Origin: a virus
Virus record (IMG/VR): IMGVR_UViG_3300009167_000002
Location: 1 to 51,270 of that record
Reading direction: 5' to 3' (one strand)
Length of the DNA stretch: 51,270 nucleotides
Below are positions 14,763 through 22,181 of the stretch, in pieces. The number at the start of each line of letters is the position of its first letter. Position 1 is the first letter of the stretch. The position numbers and the translations under genes are program-made. The notes under the pieces were generated by a model that worked only from the letters and a program-made list of their open reading frames with translations, did no database searches and was not told where the DNA came from.

Positions 14763-15610
14763 TGGATACAGAAATTTACATACTACCAGTTAAAGAAGAA
14801 CCGCAACCAAGAATAAGACCATGGCCTAGACATAGTGTGGGATTTACCATGGAGATAGATTTTTATAACTTTCTTAAATCTAGCAACATAACAGTAGGAG
14901 TGCCAGAATTAGCCGACTGGCATTACCTACCGATAAACTGGTCTTATTGGCTACTCAATCACGACTATGGAAGGAATGGCAGAGAAGAAATGCAAAAATA
15001 TATAGATAGTGTAATTATTGATGATTCCAAAACTTTTACTGTAAGCGAAGCGGGTGGACTTCCTGCAAGTTTTAACATAGGAAGAATGTTGGTGTTCTCT
15101 GCCAACCAAATGACTAATGGAGAAACGCCAATTCCTTTAATGACATTGCCTCACAAGTTTCCAGAGGTTTTTCCAGACAAGAAATGGTTGGCATCTTTTG
15201 TCGGCTCAATGAACCACCCAATAAGAAAAGAGATGAAAGAGGTTTTAAAAGACAGGGGCGATGTTCTAATCATGGAAAGCAAAAAAGGAGAGGAGTTATT
15301 TGTAAATACCATTATGTCTTCTTACTCCAGTTTATGTCCGAGGGGTACTTCATATAGTTCCTACCGCTTCTATGAATCTATGCAGTTGGGGGTGGTGCCG
15401 ATTATGATAAGTGATGTGGATTTTAGACCGTTCCCCGAACATATTGAGTGGGATGCAATCAGTTATTGGGTGGATTCACCAGCTAAACTACCCGCACTTT
15501 TAAGTAATCTAAGTAGGAAACAACTTTTACGCAAGGGTTTGATTGCACAAGTGATATGGAATACATTAACCAATCATGGCTGGTGCAGAACATTACTTGA
15601 ATATTTATGA
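14762..15610 (+). CDS. Exostosin-like glycosyltransferase (GT47 type)
   Basis: The 282-aa protein has WLASFVGSMNHPIRK in the middle and the diagnostic C-terminal stretch LCPRGTSYSSYRFYESMQL, then GVVPIMISD and PFPEHIEWD (about residues 190-235). This is the order seen in exostosin-domain transferases, which in animals and plants build heparan and pectin-type chains. Bacterial and viral members are usually single-domain and this size. It starts on the last base of the previous stop. Substrate unknown; beta-linked uronic-type or galactose transfer is possible. Confidence 0.8.
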   Translation: MDTEIYILPVKEEPQPRIRPWPRHSVGFTMEIDFYNFLKSSNITVGVPELADWHYLPINWSYWLLNHDYGRNGREEMQKYIDSVIIDDSKTFTVSEAGGLPASFNIGRMLVFSANQMTNGETPIPLMTLPHKFPEVFPDKKWLASFVGSMNHPIRKEMKEVLKDRGDVLIMESKKGEELFVNTIMSSYSSLCPRGTSYSSYRFYESMQLGVVPIMISDVDFRPFPEHIEWDAISYWVDSPAKLPALLSNLSRKQLLRKGLIAQVIWNTLTNHGWCRTLLEYL

Positions 15611-17358
15611 ACATTGAAGAAGATGTACAAAGGTCTGCTGTAAATCATGGTAAGAAACGCCAAGTTATCGTGGAACTTCTTAAAGGGCGTGGTTATAAAA
15701 CTGGAGTTGAAATTGGTGTTCAGTATGGACAGAGTTCAGAACTGTGGCTGGATAATAATGTCATTGATAAACTTTATGGTGTTGACCCCTACGATAGCAG
15801 TATCTATCCAATATCTCCATTGAAGGGACTTGATGAAGAAATCTATCAATATGTTCTAAAGAAGATGGAACGCTTTGGCGAAAGGTTTGAGTTAATTAGG
15901 AAGACCTCCAATGACGCACTACTTGATATTAAAGGATTGGTTGATTGCATTTACTTGGATGGGAGTAGGAGTAAATTGTCGGTTTATGATGATATGTCTT
16001 ATTGGTATACAAAGTTGAACGATGGTGGAATTATGCTAAGTGGGGATTATAACCATGTTAGTTATCCATGGACTACAAGACTATTAAAAAAGTATTTTAC
16101 CGATGTAAATGTAATAGACAATTACCTTTGGTGGGTTGAAAAGAAACCAAGACCAAATAAAAACAAAATTTCTGTAGTTACTCCATTTTACAATACGGGT
16201 GATTATGCCAATTCTTTAATTGATTATGTTCTAGCCGATGAAAGGATAGACGAAATGGTCATTGTTGATGATTGTTCAAAAAGAGAAGAATACGAGAGAT
16301 TGTTGGAAGTTGCTGGTAATCAATCAAAGATTAGGATTTACAGGAACGAGGAAAACTTGGGAGAATTTAAAAATAGAATTAAAGCTACTAAATTGACAAA
16401 GAATAATTGGGTAATCTTTCTTGATGGAGATAATTCATTAACCAAAGAGTATGTAGATGCAATTTGCAATAATCCTATTTGGAGAGAGAATGTTATTTAT
16501 TGTCCTACTTTTGGATTGAATAGAAAGATAGATTATAGAATGTTTTCTGGCGATTATATTGGTCTAAACAATGTAGAAAGTTATCTTGATGGTGAACACT
16601 CATATCATTTTAATATGTTTCTTGGAACGGGGAACTACTTTATGAATAAGAAGGCTTATCTTAAAACAGCGATACCTATAAGGGAGATTGATAAAAGACA
16701 ATACGGTGATTATTATTTTAGTGTAGAATGGATGAAGAACAACCTGATGTTTTTTGTGCCAGAAATGAGTTATATTCACAGGTTAAGACCGAACTCGGAA
16801 TGGATGGAGAATAAACATTTTATACAAAGGAAATATCACAAGGTTATGGAAAATTTTAGAAACTACAAAAATATAAAACTAAGAACTGATTATCACCCCA
16901 TGATGTCCGATAAAGAGATTGACTACATAGATAATCTTATAGAAGAATTGAAACCAGAAAAATGTCTTGAGTGGGGTTCTGGAATGTCTACAATTTATTT
17001 TCCAAGAAAACATAATTGCATTAAATTTTGGGAGTCCTACGAACATAGTCGTAAATGGTTTAGGCGTGTCGGTGGGTATATGGATAAAAGCAAAGTTTAT
17101 CTCCACATTGTTGATAGAGAAGGATATCTTAGTGCTAAAGGAAAATATGATTTAATTTTGGTAGACGGTGAATGGAGGAATGAATGCCTTGACCTTGCAA
17201 AGGATATGTTAAATCCTGGCGGAGTTATTCTTCTACATGATTCAGCACGACCAGATTATGATGAAGCGGTGGCAAAGTATGAACACAAGGAGATTGTTTT
17301 AAAAGGTGAACCAACTGGTGATACTGTCCATAGGGGAATAACAAAATTATGGGTTTAG
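15607..17358 (+). CDS. Trifunctional protein: methyltransferase - GT2 glycosyltransferase - methyltransferase
   Basis: This 583-aa fusion has three domains. Residues 1 to about 165 are methyltransferase-like (TGVEIGVQYGQSSELW, then CIYLDGSRS). Residues about 185-400 are a GT2 domain (KISVVTPFYNT, MVIVDDCSK, VIFLDGDNS as the DxD site). Residues about 430-583 are a second methyltransferase (CLEWGSGMSTIYF, DLILVDGEWR, GGVILLHDS). Such a fusion would couple sugar addition with methylation of the same glycan and could cap or control chain length. The reading frame is continuous with no sign of assembly error. Confidence 0.85.
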   Translation: MNIEEDVQRSAVNHGKKRQVIVELLKGRGYKTGVEIGVQYGQSSELWLDNNVIDKLYGVDPYDSSIYPISPLKGLDEEIYQYVLKKMERFGERFELIRKTSNDALLDIKGLVDCIYLDGSRSKLSVYDDMSYWYTKLNDGGIMLSGDYNHVSYPWTTRLLKKYFTDVNVIDNYLWWVEKKPRPNKNKISVVTPFYNTGDYANSLIDYVLADERIDEMVIVDDCSKREEYERLLEVAGNQSKIRIYRNEENLGEFKNRIKATKLTKNNWVIFLDGDNSLTKEYVDAICNNPIWRENVIYCPTFGLNRKIDYRMFSGDYIGLNNVESYLDGEHSYHFNMFLGTGNYFMNKKAYLKTAIPIREIDKRQYGDYYFSVEWMKNNLMFFVPEMSYIHRLRPNSEWMENKHFIQRKYHKVMENFRNYKNIKLRTDYHPMMSDKEIDYIDNLIEELKPEKCLEWGSGMSTIYFPRKHNCIKFWESYEHSRKWFRRVGGYMDKSKVYLHIVDREGYLSAKGKYDLILVDGEWRNECLDLAKDMLNPGGVILLHDSARPDYDEAVAKYEHKEIVLKGEPTGDTVHRGITKLWV

Positions 17359-17867
17359 ATTTATACAACGAGAAATATTTTACAGCATCTAAGGTATTTC
17401 AAAAAAATAAAACTAGAATTAAGTACGCTTTTGATTTGATAAAGAGTTATTCTCCAACAAGTGTATTGGATGTCGGATGCGGTATGGGGCCTTTAGTATG
17501 GAAATTAAACAAGAATCACATAAGGGCAATGGGTGTGGATTTTGCACTTGTTCTTAAAGAGAAATTTTGGAGTGGTCCTTATTTTGTTTGTGCCAATGCT
17601 AAGGCACTACCATTTCCTGACAAGTCTTTTGATTTGGTGTACTCCATGGACTTCTTTGAACACATAGAAGAGAAAGATGTACCCATTGTTTTGGGCGAGA
17701 TGAAGAGGGTGGGTAAAAGAATAGTTGCCGTGGTCGCAGATGATTTAGGAGGACAACCCAAAGGAAGAGCAAGACTATACCATTGTTGTCATAAACCGCT
17801 TGGTTGGTGGAAAGATAAACTATCTGAAGTAGATGTATATAGTGGACATGAATTTACAGAAACATGA
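17349..17867 (+). CDS. Class I SAM-dependent methyltransferase
   Basis: The 172-aa Methyltransf_11-type protein has SVLDVGCGMGPLVWKL, an acidic strand MGVDFA, CANAKALPFPDKSFDLVYSMDFFEHI and a later KRIVAVVADD strand. It overlaps the fusion gene upstream by ten bases. It is short but complete for the core fold. The substrate is probably a glycan or nucleotide sugar, judged only from context. Confidence 0.83.
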   Translation: MGLDLYNEKYFTASKVFQKNKTRIKYAFDLIKSYSPTSVLDVGCGMGPLVWKLNKNHIRAMGVDFALVLKEKFWSGPYFVCANAKALPFPDKSFDLVYSMDFFEHIEEKDVPIVLGEMKRVGKRIVAVVADDLGGQPKGRARLYHCCHKPLGWWKDKLSEVDVYSGHEFTET

Positions 17868-18340
17868 CTAGCTTAAATATAGGTTGCGGAAAAAGAAAAT
17901 ATAGGGGTTATACAACGATAGACATAGATTCTGAAAACTTACCTGATATTGTCGGTGATTTCAGGACAATGGATTTTAAGGATGTTGATGAGATAAGAGC
18001 AGAACATCTATTAGAACATTTTGGCAGAGATGAAGGTATTCAGGTTTTAAAACTATGGCACAAATGGTTAAAAGATGGCGGACTTTTAATTGTAGAAACA
18101 CCAGACTTTGAGGGTATATGCAAGGATTTTGCAATGGATAAATATTGGATGACACGACATGCTTATGGTTCTCAGAATGCTGATTGGGCATACCATAGAG
18201 ATGGATGGTATGAGGAAAAGTTTAGGACATTGTTTCCGAATATAGGCTTTGAGATAATAAGCATAGTTAAAAACCATAGTAGAAAAATACTGCCTAATAT
18301 AAAGGTTATAGCAATAAAACATGGGATTCAACATAGCTAG
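17864..18340 (+). CDS. Small class I methyltransferase
   Basis: The 158-aa protein has LNIGCGKRKYRGYTTIDID, then AEHLLEHFG and LKDGGLLIVETPDFEG, the usual order of a minimal SAM methyltransferase. It belongs to the predicted methyltransferase type found in O-antigen and capsule clusters. It is coupled to both neighbours by overlaps. Confidence 0.8.
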   Translation: MTSLNIGCGKRKYRGYTTIDIDSENLPDIVGDFRTMDFKDVDEIRAEHLLEHFGRDEGIQVLKLWHKWLKDGGLLIVETPDFEGICKDFAMDKYWMTRHAYGSQNADWAYHRDGWYEEKFRTLFPNIGFEIISIVKNHSRKILPNIKVIAIKHGIQHS

Positions 18341-18908
18341 TTTCAGACACTTTCATGGCCTTCTAGAAAGGCTTGGCATTGATAGAAAGAACTCTGTTGT
18401 GATTGAGTTTGGTGCACAGCAGAACTGGTATTCATCAAGAATATTCCCAAAGGCAAGCTACTTCCAAATTAACTTCAAGGATACCTATAAAGAGATTCAT
18501 ACCTTTGACATCAGGAAAGAACATGACCAGGTAGAACAGGTTGATTTAAGGAATGAGTTGGTTCTTCCTTACAAAGCCGACATCATTACCGACATGGGAA
18601 CGGCAGAACATATAGAGGGAGAGAAGGGATTGTATACGTTCTTCAAAAATTACCACAATGCCTGTAAGAAAGGTGGGTTAATGATTCATTGCATACCAGA
18701 AAAGGGTTCTTATGTGGGACACCCTGATGCTTTCTTCTGGTTCACTAAGGACTTCTTTAAGAAACTGGCTGTTGCTAATAATTATAAGGTACTTGAGTTA
18801 GAATCAATCGGTGTAGACTTGGGACATATGAACGTTTGGGTTGCCATGATTAAAGAAGAAGATAATCAGTTTATGGGTTATGATGATTTTTGGAATATAT
18901 GGGAGTAA
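18321..18908 (+). CDS. Class I methyltransferase-like protein
   Basis: The 195-aa protein has VVIEFGAQQNWYSSRIFP in place of the usual GxGxG loop, then ADIITDMGTAEHIEGEKGL and KKGGLMIHCIPEKGS. The fold is that of a SAM methyltransferase but the glycine loop is atypical (EFGAQQN), so activity is less sure. It overlaps the previous gene by 20 bases. Confidence 0.7.
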   Translation: MGFNIASFRHFHGLLERLGIDRKNSVVIEFGAQQNWYSSRIFPKASYFQINFKDTYKEIHTFDIRKEHDQVEQVDLRNELVLPYKADIITDMGTAEHIEGEKGLYTFFKNYHNACKKGGLMIHCIPEKGSYVGHPDAFFWFTKDFFKKLAVANNYKVLELESIGVDLGHMNVWVAMIKEEDNQFMGYDDFWNIWE

Positions 18909-19597
18909 CTATCACATCTCACACCATTTGTAAGAACGGTCAGCCGTTTATTGACCTTGTTCTTAGACAGGCCCTACCTTATGTGAACAGGATGTTTATT
19001 ACCGTATCAGAAAAGAGCACGGATGGAACGATAGACATTGTAAGGAAATTAGAAAGTGAATTCAAAGACAAAGTAAGACTGGACTTTGAGAATGTTGCAA
19101 CACCAGGAGAACTCACGCAAGTAAGACAAACCCAATTAAACCATACCTATGAGGATTGGGTATGGTTCTTGGATGACGATGACTACTGGCCAATAAAGTC
19201 TATTGAGGAAGTAGTTGAGTTGCTGGATAAAGAGGGGGATGTTGACGGCTACTCCTTTACCCCTTTCCAGATGGTGGACCAGAAGCATTACGATTTGAGC
19301 TGGACAGATAAATCGTTTACAAAGTTCTTTAAGTATCAAGACGGAGTACACTACCGCCATCCATGGCCCAGAGATTTGATTTACAAGGGAGATAGTGTTC
19401 TTTATTGGAAGAAGAATAAAAGAGTACCGAGAGTTCCCATAAGATACTTGCATCTTTCTAATATCAAGGATAGTTCTTTTAGGGATGAAGAGTGGGCTAG
19501 TAAGTTTAAAAAAGATTATGGTGCTTTAATGGAATACCCCGAAGATATAATGGAGGAGGTATGGAAAATATATGATGCCAAGAATCCGCATAGATGA
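18899..19597 (+). CDS. GT2 family glycosyltransferase
   Basis: The 232-aa GT-A protein has GVTITSHTICKNGQPFI, a VSEKSTDGTIDIV segment, and a strong acidic site WVWFLDDDDYWPIKS. An HPWPRDLIYKG segment lies in the acceptor half. The ATG at 18899 is chosen over a TTG three codons earlier. The gene overlaps both neighbours. Its four-aspartate site distinguishes it from the other GT2 copies, so it is an independent transferase rather than a recent duplicate. Confidence 0.83.
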   Translation: MGVTITSHTICKNGQPFIDLVLRQALPYVNRMFITVSEKSTDGTIDIVRKLESEFKDKVRLDFENVATPGELTQVRQTQLNHTYEDWVWFLDDDDYWPIKSIEEVVELLDKEGDVDGYSFTPFQMVDQKHYDLSWTDKSFTKFFKYQDGVHYRHPWPRDLIYKGDSVLYWKKNKRVPRVPIRYLHLSNIKDSSFRDEEWASKFKKDYGALMEYPEDIMEEVWKIYDAKNPHR

Positions 19598-20102
19598 TGT
19601 CTTACAAACAAATTTATTTTCTTATTGGCAGTCTGTTTCATTACAGACAAGGTCGATGTTTGATTGGTTTAAAAATACTGTAAAAGGACATGAAGATTAT
19701 TCCTTTATTCTGGCGATGGTTGCTGAAGGAATTGATAAAGAGCCTGAATGGGTAGAATATATTAAAGACCATCCGCATTGGGAGGTACAGTGTCATGGTT
19801 GGAAACACAAGACTTATACTGGAATGGATGGAGAAGCCATAAAGAAAGAATTGGGTGATGCCAAACAAAAAATATACAAAAATTTTGGTGTTGTTGTAGA
19901 CAAATTTTACCCACCTAAGATGAAGTATAATGATATGACCAGAGAGGCCGCAAGACAGGTGGGAATGGTAGAAACAAGGGAGAGGTATACGATTGAACAT
20001 TTTTTAAAAGGTGAAGCGATTGGTGCAAAAGAAATGTATATACATTACTGGAATCCTAGACACATAGAAAGACTATGGCAAGTATTAGTAGGCGGTTCTT
20101 AA
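19572..20102 (+). CDS. Polysaccharide-deacetylase-like (NodB-fold) protein
   Basis: The 176-aa protein has PRIRIDDV at the N-terminus (the aspartate pair of the NodB fold), WEVQCHGWKHKTY (an HxxxH metal site), FYPPKMKYND and a late histidine in IHYWNPRH. These occur in the order expected for a carbohydrate esterase family 4-like metal-dependent de-N-acetylase, though the match to the classical TFDD and HSxxH motifs is loose. It would remove acetyl groups from N-acetyl sugars of the glycan. Confidence 0.65.
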   Translation: MMPRIRIDDVLQTNLFSYWQSVSLQTRSMFDWFKNTVKGHEDYSFILAMVAEGIDKEPEWVEYIKDHPHWEVQCHGWKHKTYTGMDGEAIKKELGDAKQKIYKNFGVVVDKFYPPKMKYNDMTREAARQVGMVETRERYTIEHFLKGEAIGAKEMYIHYWNPRHIERLWQVLVGGS

Positions 20103-20545
20103 ACACAGAATTAATACCACGATTTGCACGAATGGTTGGGGGTAATATTCTTAATGTGGGAATACATAAGAGTTGGGATTACAGGATTTTTTATACTACC
20201 AGAGGTTGTACATACACCACCCTAGATATTAAACCAGAACTGCATCCAGATATAGTGGCTGACATCACAGATTGCAAACTACCAGATAAAAGTTATGACG
20301 GTATTGAAGCAATAGGAATGTATGAGATGGTAAAGGACTGGCCTAAAGCAATAAATGAACTTTATAGAATATTAAAAGATGACGGTAAGTTGCTAGTAAC
20401 CTTTGCTGGGGTAGGATTCTTCTATGGTACCACCAAACCAGAGGAAGTCTTTGAAAAGATAAAGCCATTCAGGGCCACCGAAGTTTATATCAGTTATTAT
20501 AAGAATGGTGCTGTTGAGTATATCTCCCTAATCTGTAAGAAGTAG
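20075..20545 (+). CDS. Methyltransferase-like protein, last gene of the glycan block
   Basis: The 156-aa protein has GGNILNVGIHKSWDYRIF, TTLDIKPELHPDIVADI, KSYDGIEAIGMYEMV and YRILKDDGKLLVTFAG, a short class I methyltransferase core with an altered glycine loop (NVGIHKS). It overlaps the deacetylase-like gene by 28 bases. The next gene has its own late promoter, so this ends the glycan operon. Confidence 0.72.
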   Translation: MASISRRFLNTELIPRFARMVGGNILNVGIHKSWDYRIFYTTRGCTYTTLDIKPELHPDIVADITDCKLPDKSYDGIEAIGMYEMVKDWPKAINELYRILKDDGKLLVTFAGVGFFYGTTKPEEVFEKIKPFRATEVYISYYKNGAVEYISLICKK

Positions 20546-20549
20546 TCTC

Positions 20550-20561
20550 CTAAGTTATAAT
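20550..20561 (+). promoter_or_regulatory. Late-type promoter (TAAGTTATAAT)
   Basis: TAAGTTATAAT ends six bases before the ATG at 20568, with no Shine-Dalgarno and no -35. It marks the return from glycan genes to virion genes. Confidence 0.68.
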
Positions 20562-20567
20562 TAAGGT

Positions 20568-22001
20568 ATGGCAACCTACGCAACGTGGAACTCATCAGAT
20601 AAGAGTGGAAATATTACTTTGTCGGGTGGTAATTTAGTTGCTACTAATGAGACTTCATCTGACTGGAGTGGGGTTCGTGCTAACCTTTCAAAATCTACTG
20701 GTAAATGGTATTGGGAAACTACAATTACTAACTGTGTTGGTAACACTTCCATTATGATAGGTGTTGGTAATAGCACGGCTAGCTTGGCAAATTATATGGG
20801 GTCTGATACTAACAGCTGGGCTTATTACTTCACTGGTCAAAAGTTTCCCGAAGCATATTATGGTGAGGCATATACCGAAAATGATGTTATTGGCGTGGCA
20901 TTAAACCTTGATGATGGAGAGATAACTATGTACAAAAACGGGTTTTCGCAAGGGTTAATGTTTGATACATTATCTGGAACCCTTTTCCCAATGACTTGTA
21001 TGCAAGAGGGTAATACAGACAGCCCAATAACAACAACCAATTTTGGTGCATCCTCTTTTGTATATTCAGTGCCTGATGGATATAATGCTGGCTTTTATGA
21101 ATCAGAATTAACAACAACATCAACCACAACGACCTCAACTTCGACATCTTCCTCGACAAGCTCTACCTCCTCATCATCATCTTCAACATCATCTACGACA
21201 ACAACTACTACCTCGACTTCCACATCGAGTTCAACAACATCGTCTACTTCCACGTCAAGTTCGTCAACGTCATCCAGCTCGTCATCAAGCTCGACATCCT
21301 CAACAGTAACTTCAAGCTCTACAACATCGTCAACGTCTACATCAAGTTCAACCTCGACATCTACAACTTCTACCAGTACATCCAGCAGTTCAACAACTAC
21401 AGGGCTTCCCACTTGCTTAGTAGACCAGATAACTTTGGGTCTTGGTTCATCTACTGGGGGTTTGGGTTGGGGAACGACAAGTACCGTAAAGGTGGCTCAA
21501 ACTTTTACGCCAACTTTTACTGCAGACGTTTGTTGTATACGTGTAAAATTATCAAAAACGGGTTCTCCTACAGATAATATTGAGTGTAAAATTTATACAG
21601 ATGGTACGACAGAGCCAGGAACTCTTGTTGCAACATCAACGAATACCGTAGCTGGAACAGATTTAACAACATCTCTTGTGGAAAAAACTTTTGATTTTAG
21701 TACGGGTGATAATTTAACTGGTGCAACAAAGTATTGGGTGGTTTTCAGCAGAACTGGTTCTACTTCAAATACCAATTATTATAAAATACTTTATGAAACA
21801 AAGACTTCTCAATTTTATACAGGGGGTTCTCTATGGGGTTATAGTACTCTTTGGGAGGAGTATGACTATGCCTATTGGGGAGAATACATTCATATATCTT
21901 TTAGTGAGTTTTATTATTGTCCTCCACCACACATGGTATTGACTTCGGGAACAATCTTTGACGAAAGTAAAGTTGGTTCTATTTATAGATTACCTAGATA
22001 A
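20568..22001 (+). CDS. SPRY-domain tail/fibre protein with Ser/Thr-only linker
   Basis: The 477-aa protein has three parts. Residues 1 to about 175 are a SPRY/concanavalin-like domain (GKWYWETTI, IMIGVGNST, DVIGVALNLDDGEITMYKNG), often a ligand-binding module. Residues about 181-278 are almost only Ser and Thr. Residues 279-477 are a beta-rich domain (AQTFTPTFTADVCCIRVKLSK, TKYWVVFSR) similar to secreted jelly-roll anchor domains. It ends ESKVGSIYRLPR, a tail shared with the small protein just downstream. Probably a receptor-binding fibre with a glycosylated stalk; this is inference. Confidence 0.8.
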   Translation: MATYATWNSSDKSGNITLSGGNLVATNETSSDWSGVRANLSKSTGKWYWETTITNCVGNTSIMIGVGNSTASLANYMGSDTNSWAYYFTGQKFPEAYYGEAYTENDVIGVALNLDDGEITMYKNGFSQGLMFDTLSGTLFPMTCMQEGNTDSPITTTNFGASSFVYSVPDGYNAGFYESELTTTSTTTTSTSTSSSTSSTSSSSSSTSSTTTTTTSTSTSSSTTSSTSTSSSSTSSSSSSSSTSSTVTSSSTTSSTSTSSSTSTSTTSTSTSSSSTTTGLPTCLVDQITLGLGSSTGGLGWGTTSTVKVAQTFTPTFTADVCCIRVKLSKTGSPTDNIECKIYTDGTTEPGTLVATSTNTVAGTDLTTSLVEKTFDFSTGDNLTGATKYWVVFSRTGSTSNTNYYKILYETKTSQFYTGGSLWGYSTLWEEYDYAYWGEYIHISFSEFYYCPPPHMVLTSGTIFDESKVGSIYRLPR

Positions 22002-22003
22002 AT

Positions 22004-22159
22004 ATGACGACATCAACTACAACATCAACATCTACATCAACAACTTCTACAAGCACTTCTTCAAGCACAACGACAACAGATTTTTCTACTTATACCTATG
22101 GAGAGATAGTGGAAGAAAAAACAATAGGATCAATCTATAGAATACCCAGAAGTGATTAG
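22004..22159 (+). CDS. 51-aa mini mucin-like peptide with shared C-terminal tag
   Basis: This small gene starts two bases after the previous stop (taaatATG, the junction type used by many virion genes here). Residues 2-25 are Ser and Thr only. The rest is DFSTYTYGEIVEEKTIGSIY then RIPRSD. The GSIYRxPR ending repeats the end of the preceding fibre protein (GSIYRLPR), so the reading frame is real despite its length. It looks like a stripped-down glycan carrier with the same attachment tag. Confidence 0.65.
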   Translation: MTTSTTTSTSTSTTSTSTSSSTTTTDFSTYTYGEIVEEKTIGSIYRIPRSD

Positions 22160-22160
22160 G

Positions 22161-22172
22161 GTAAGTTATAAT
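22161..22172 (+). promoter_or_regulatory. Late-type promoter (GTAAGTTATAAT)
   Basis: TATAAT at 22167-22172 lies nine bases before the chosen ATG at 22182, slightly further than in other copies. No Shine-Dalgarno is visible. Confidence 0.6.
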
Positions 22173-22181
22173 AAAATTGCT

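Noticed and set aside
4133-20545. Host chromosomal capsule/O-antigen locus captured in a prophage
   Set aside because: The block lies inside a closed phage genome in the same orientation as flanking virion genes, with the same overlap style and no integrase or host flanks. It looks like a native phage module, though its genes may have been acquired long ago.
20568-22001. Diversity-generating retroelement target in the fibre gene
   Set aside because: No reverse transcriptase gene and no template-repeat pair was recognised in the window.
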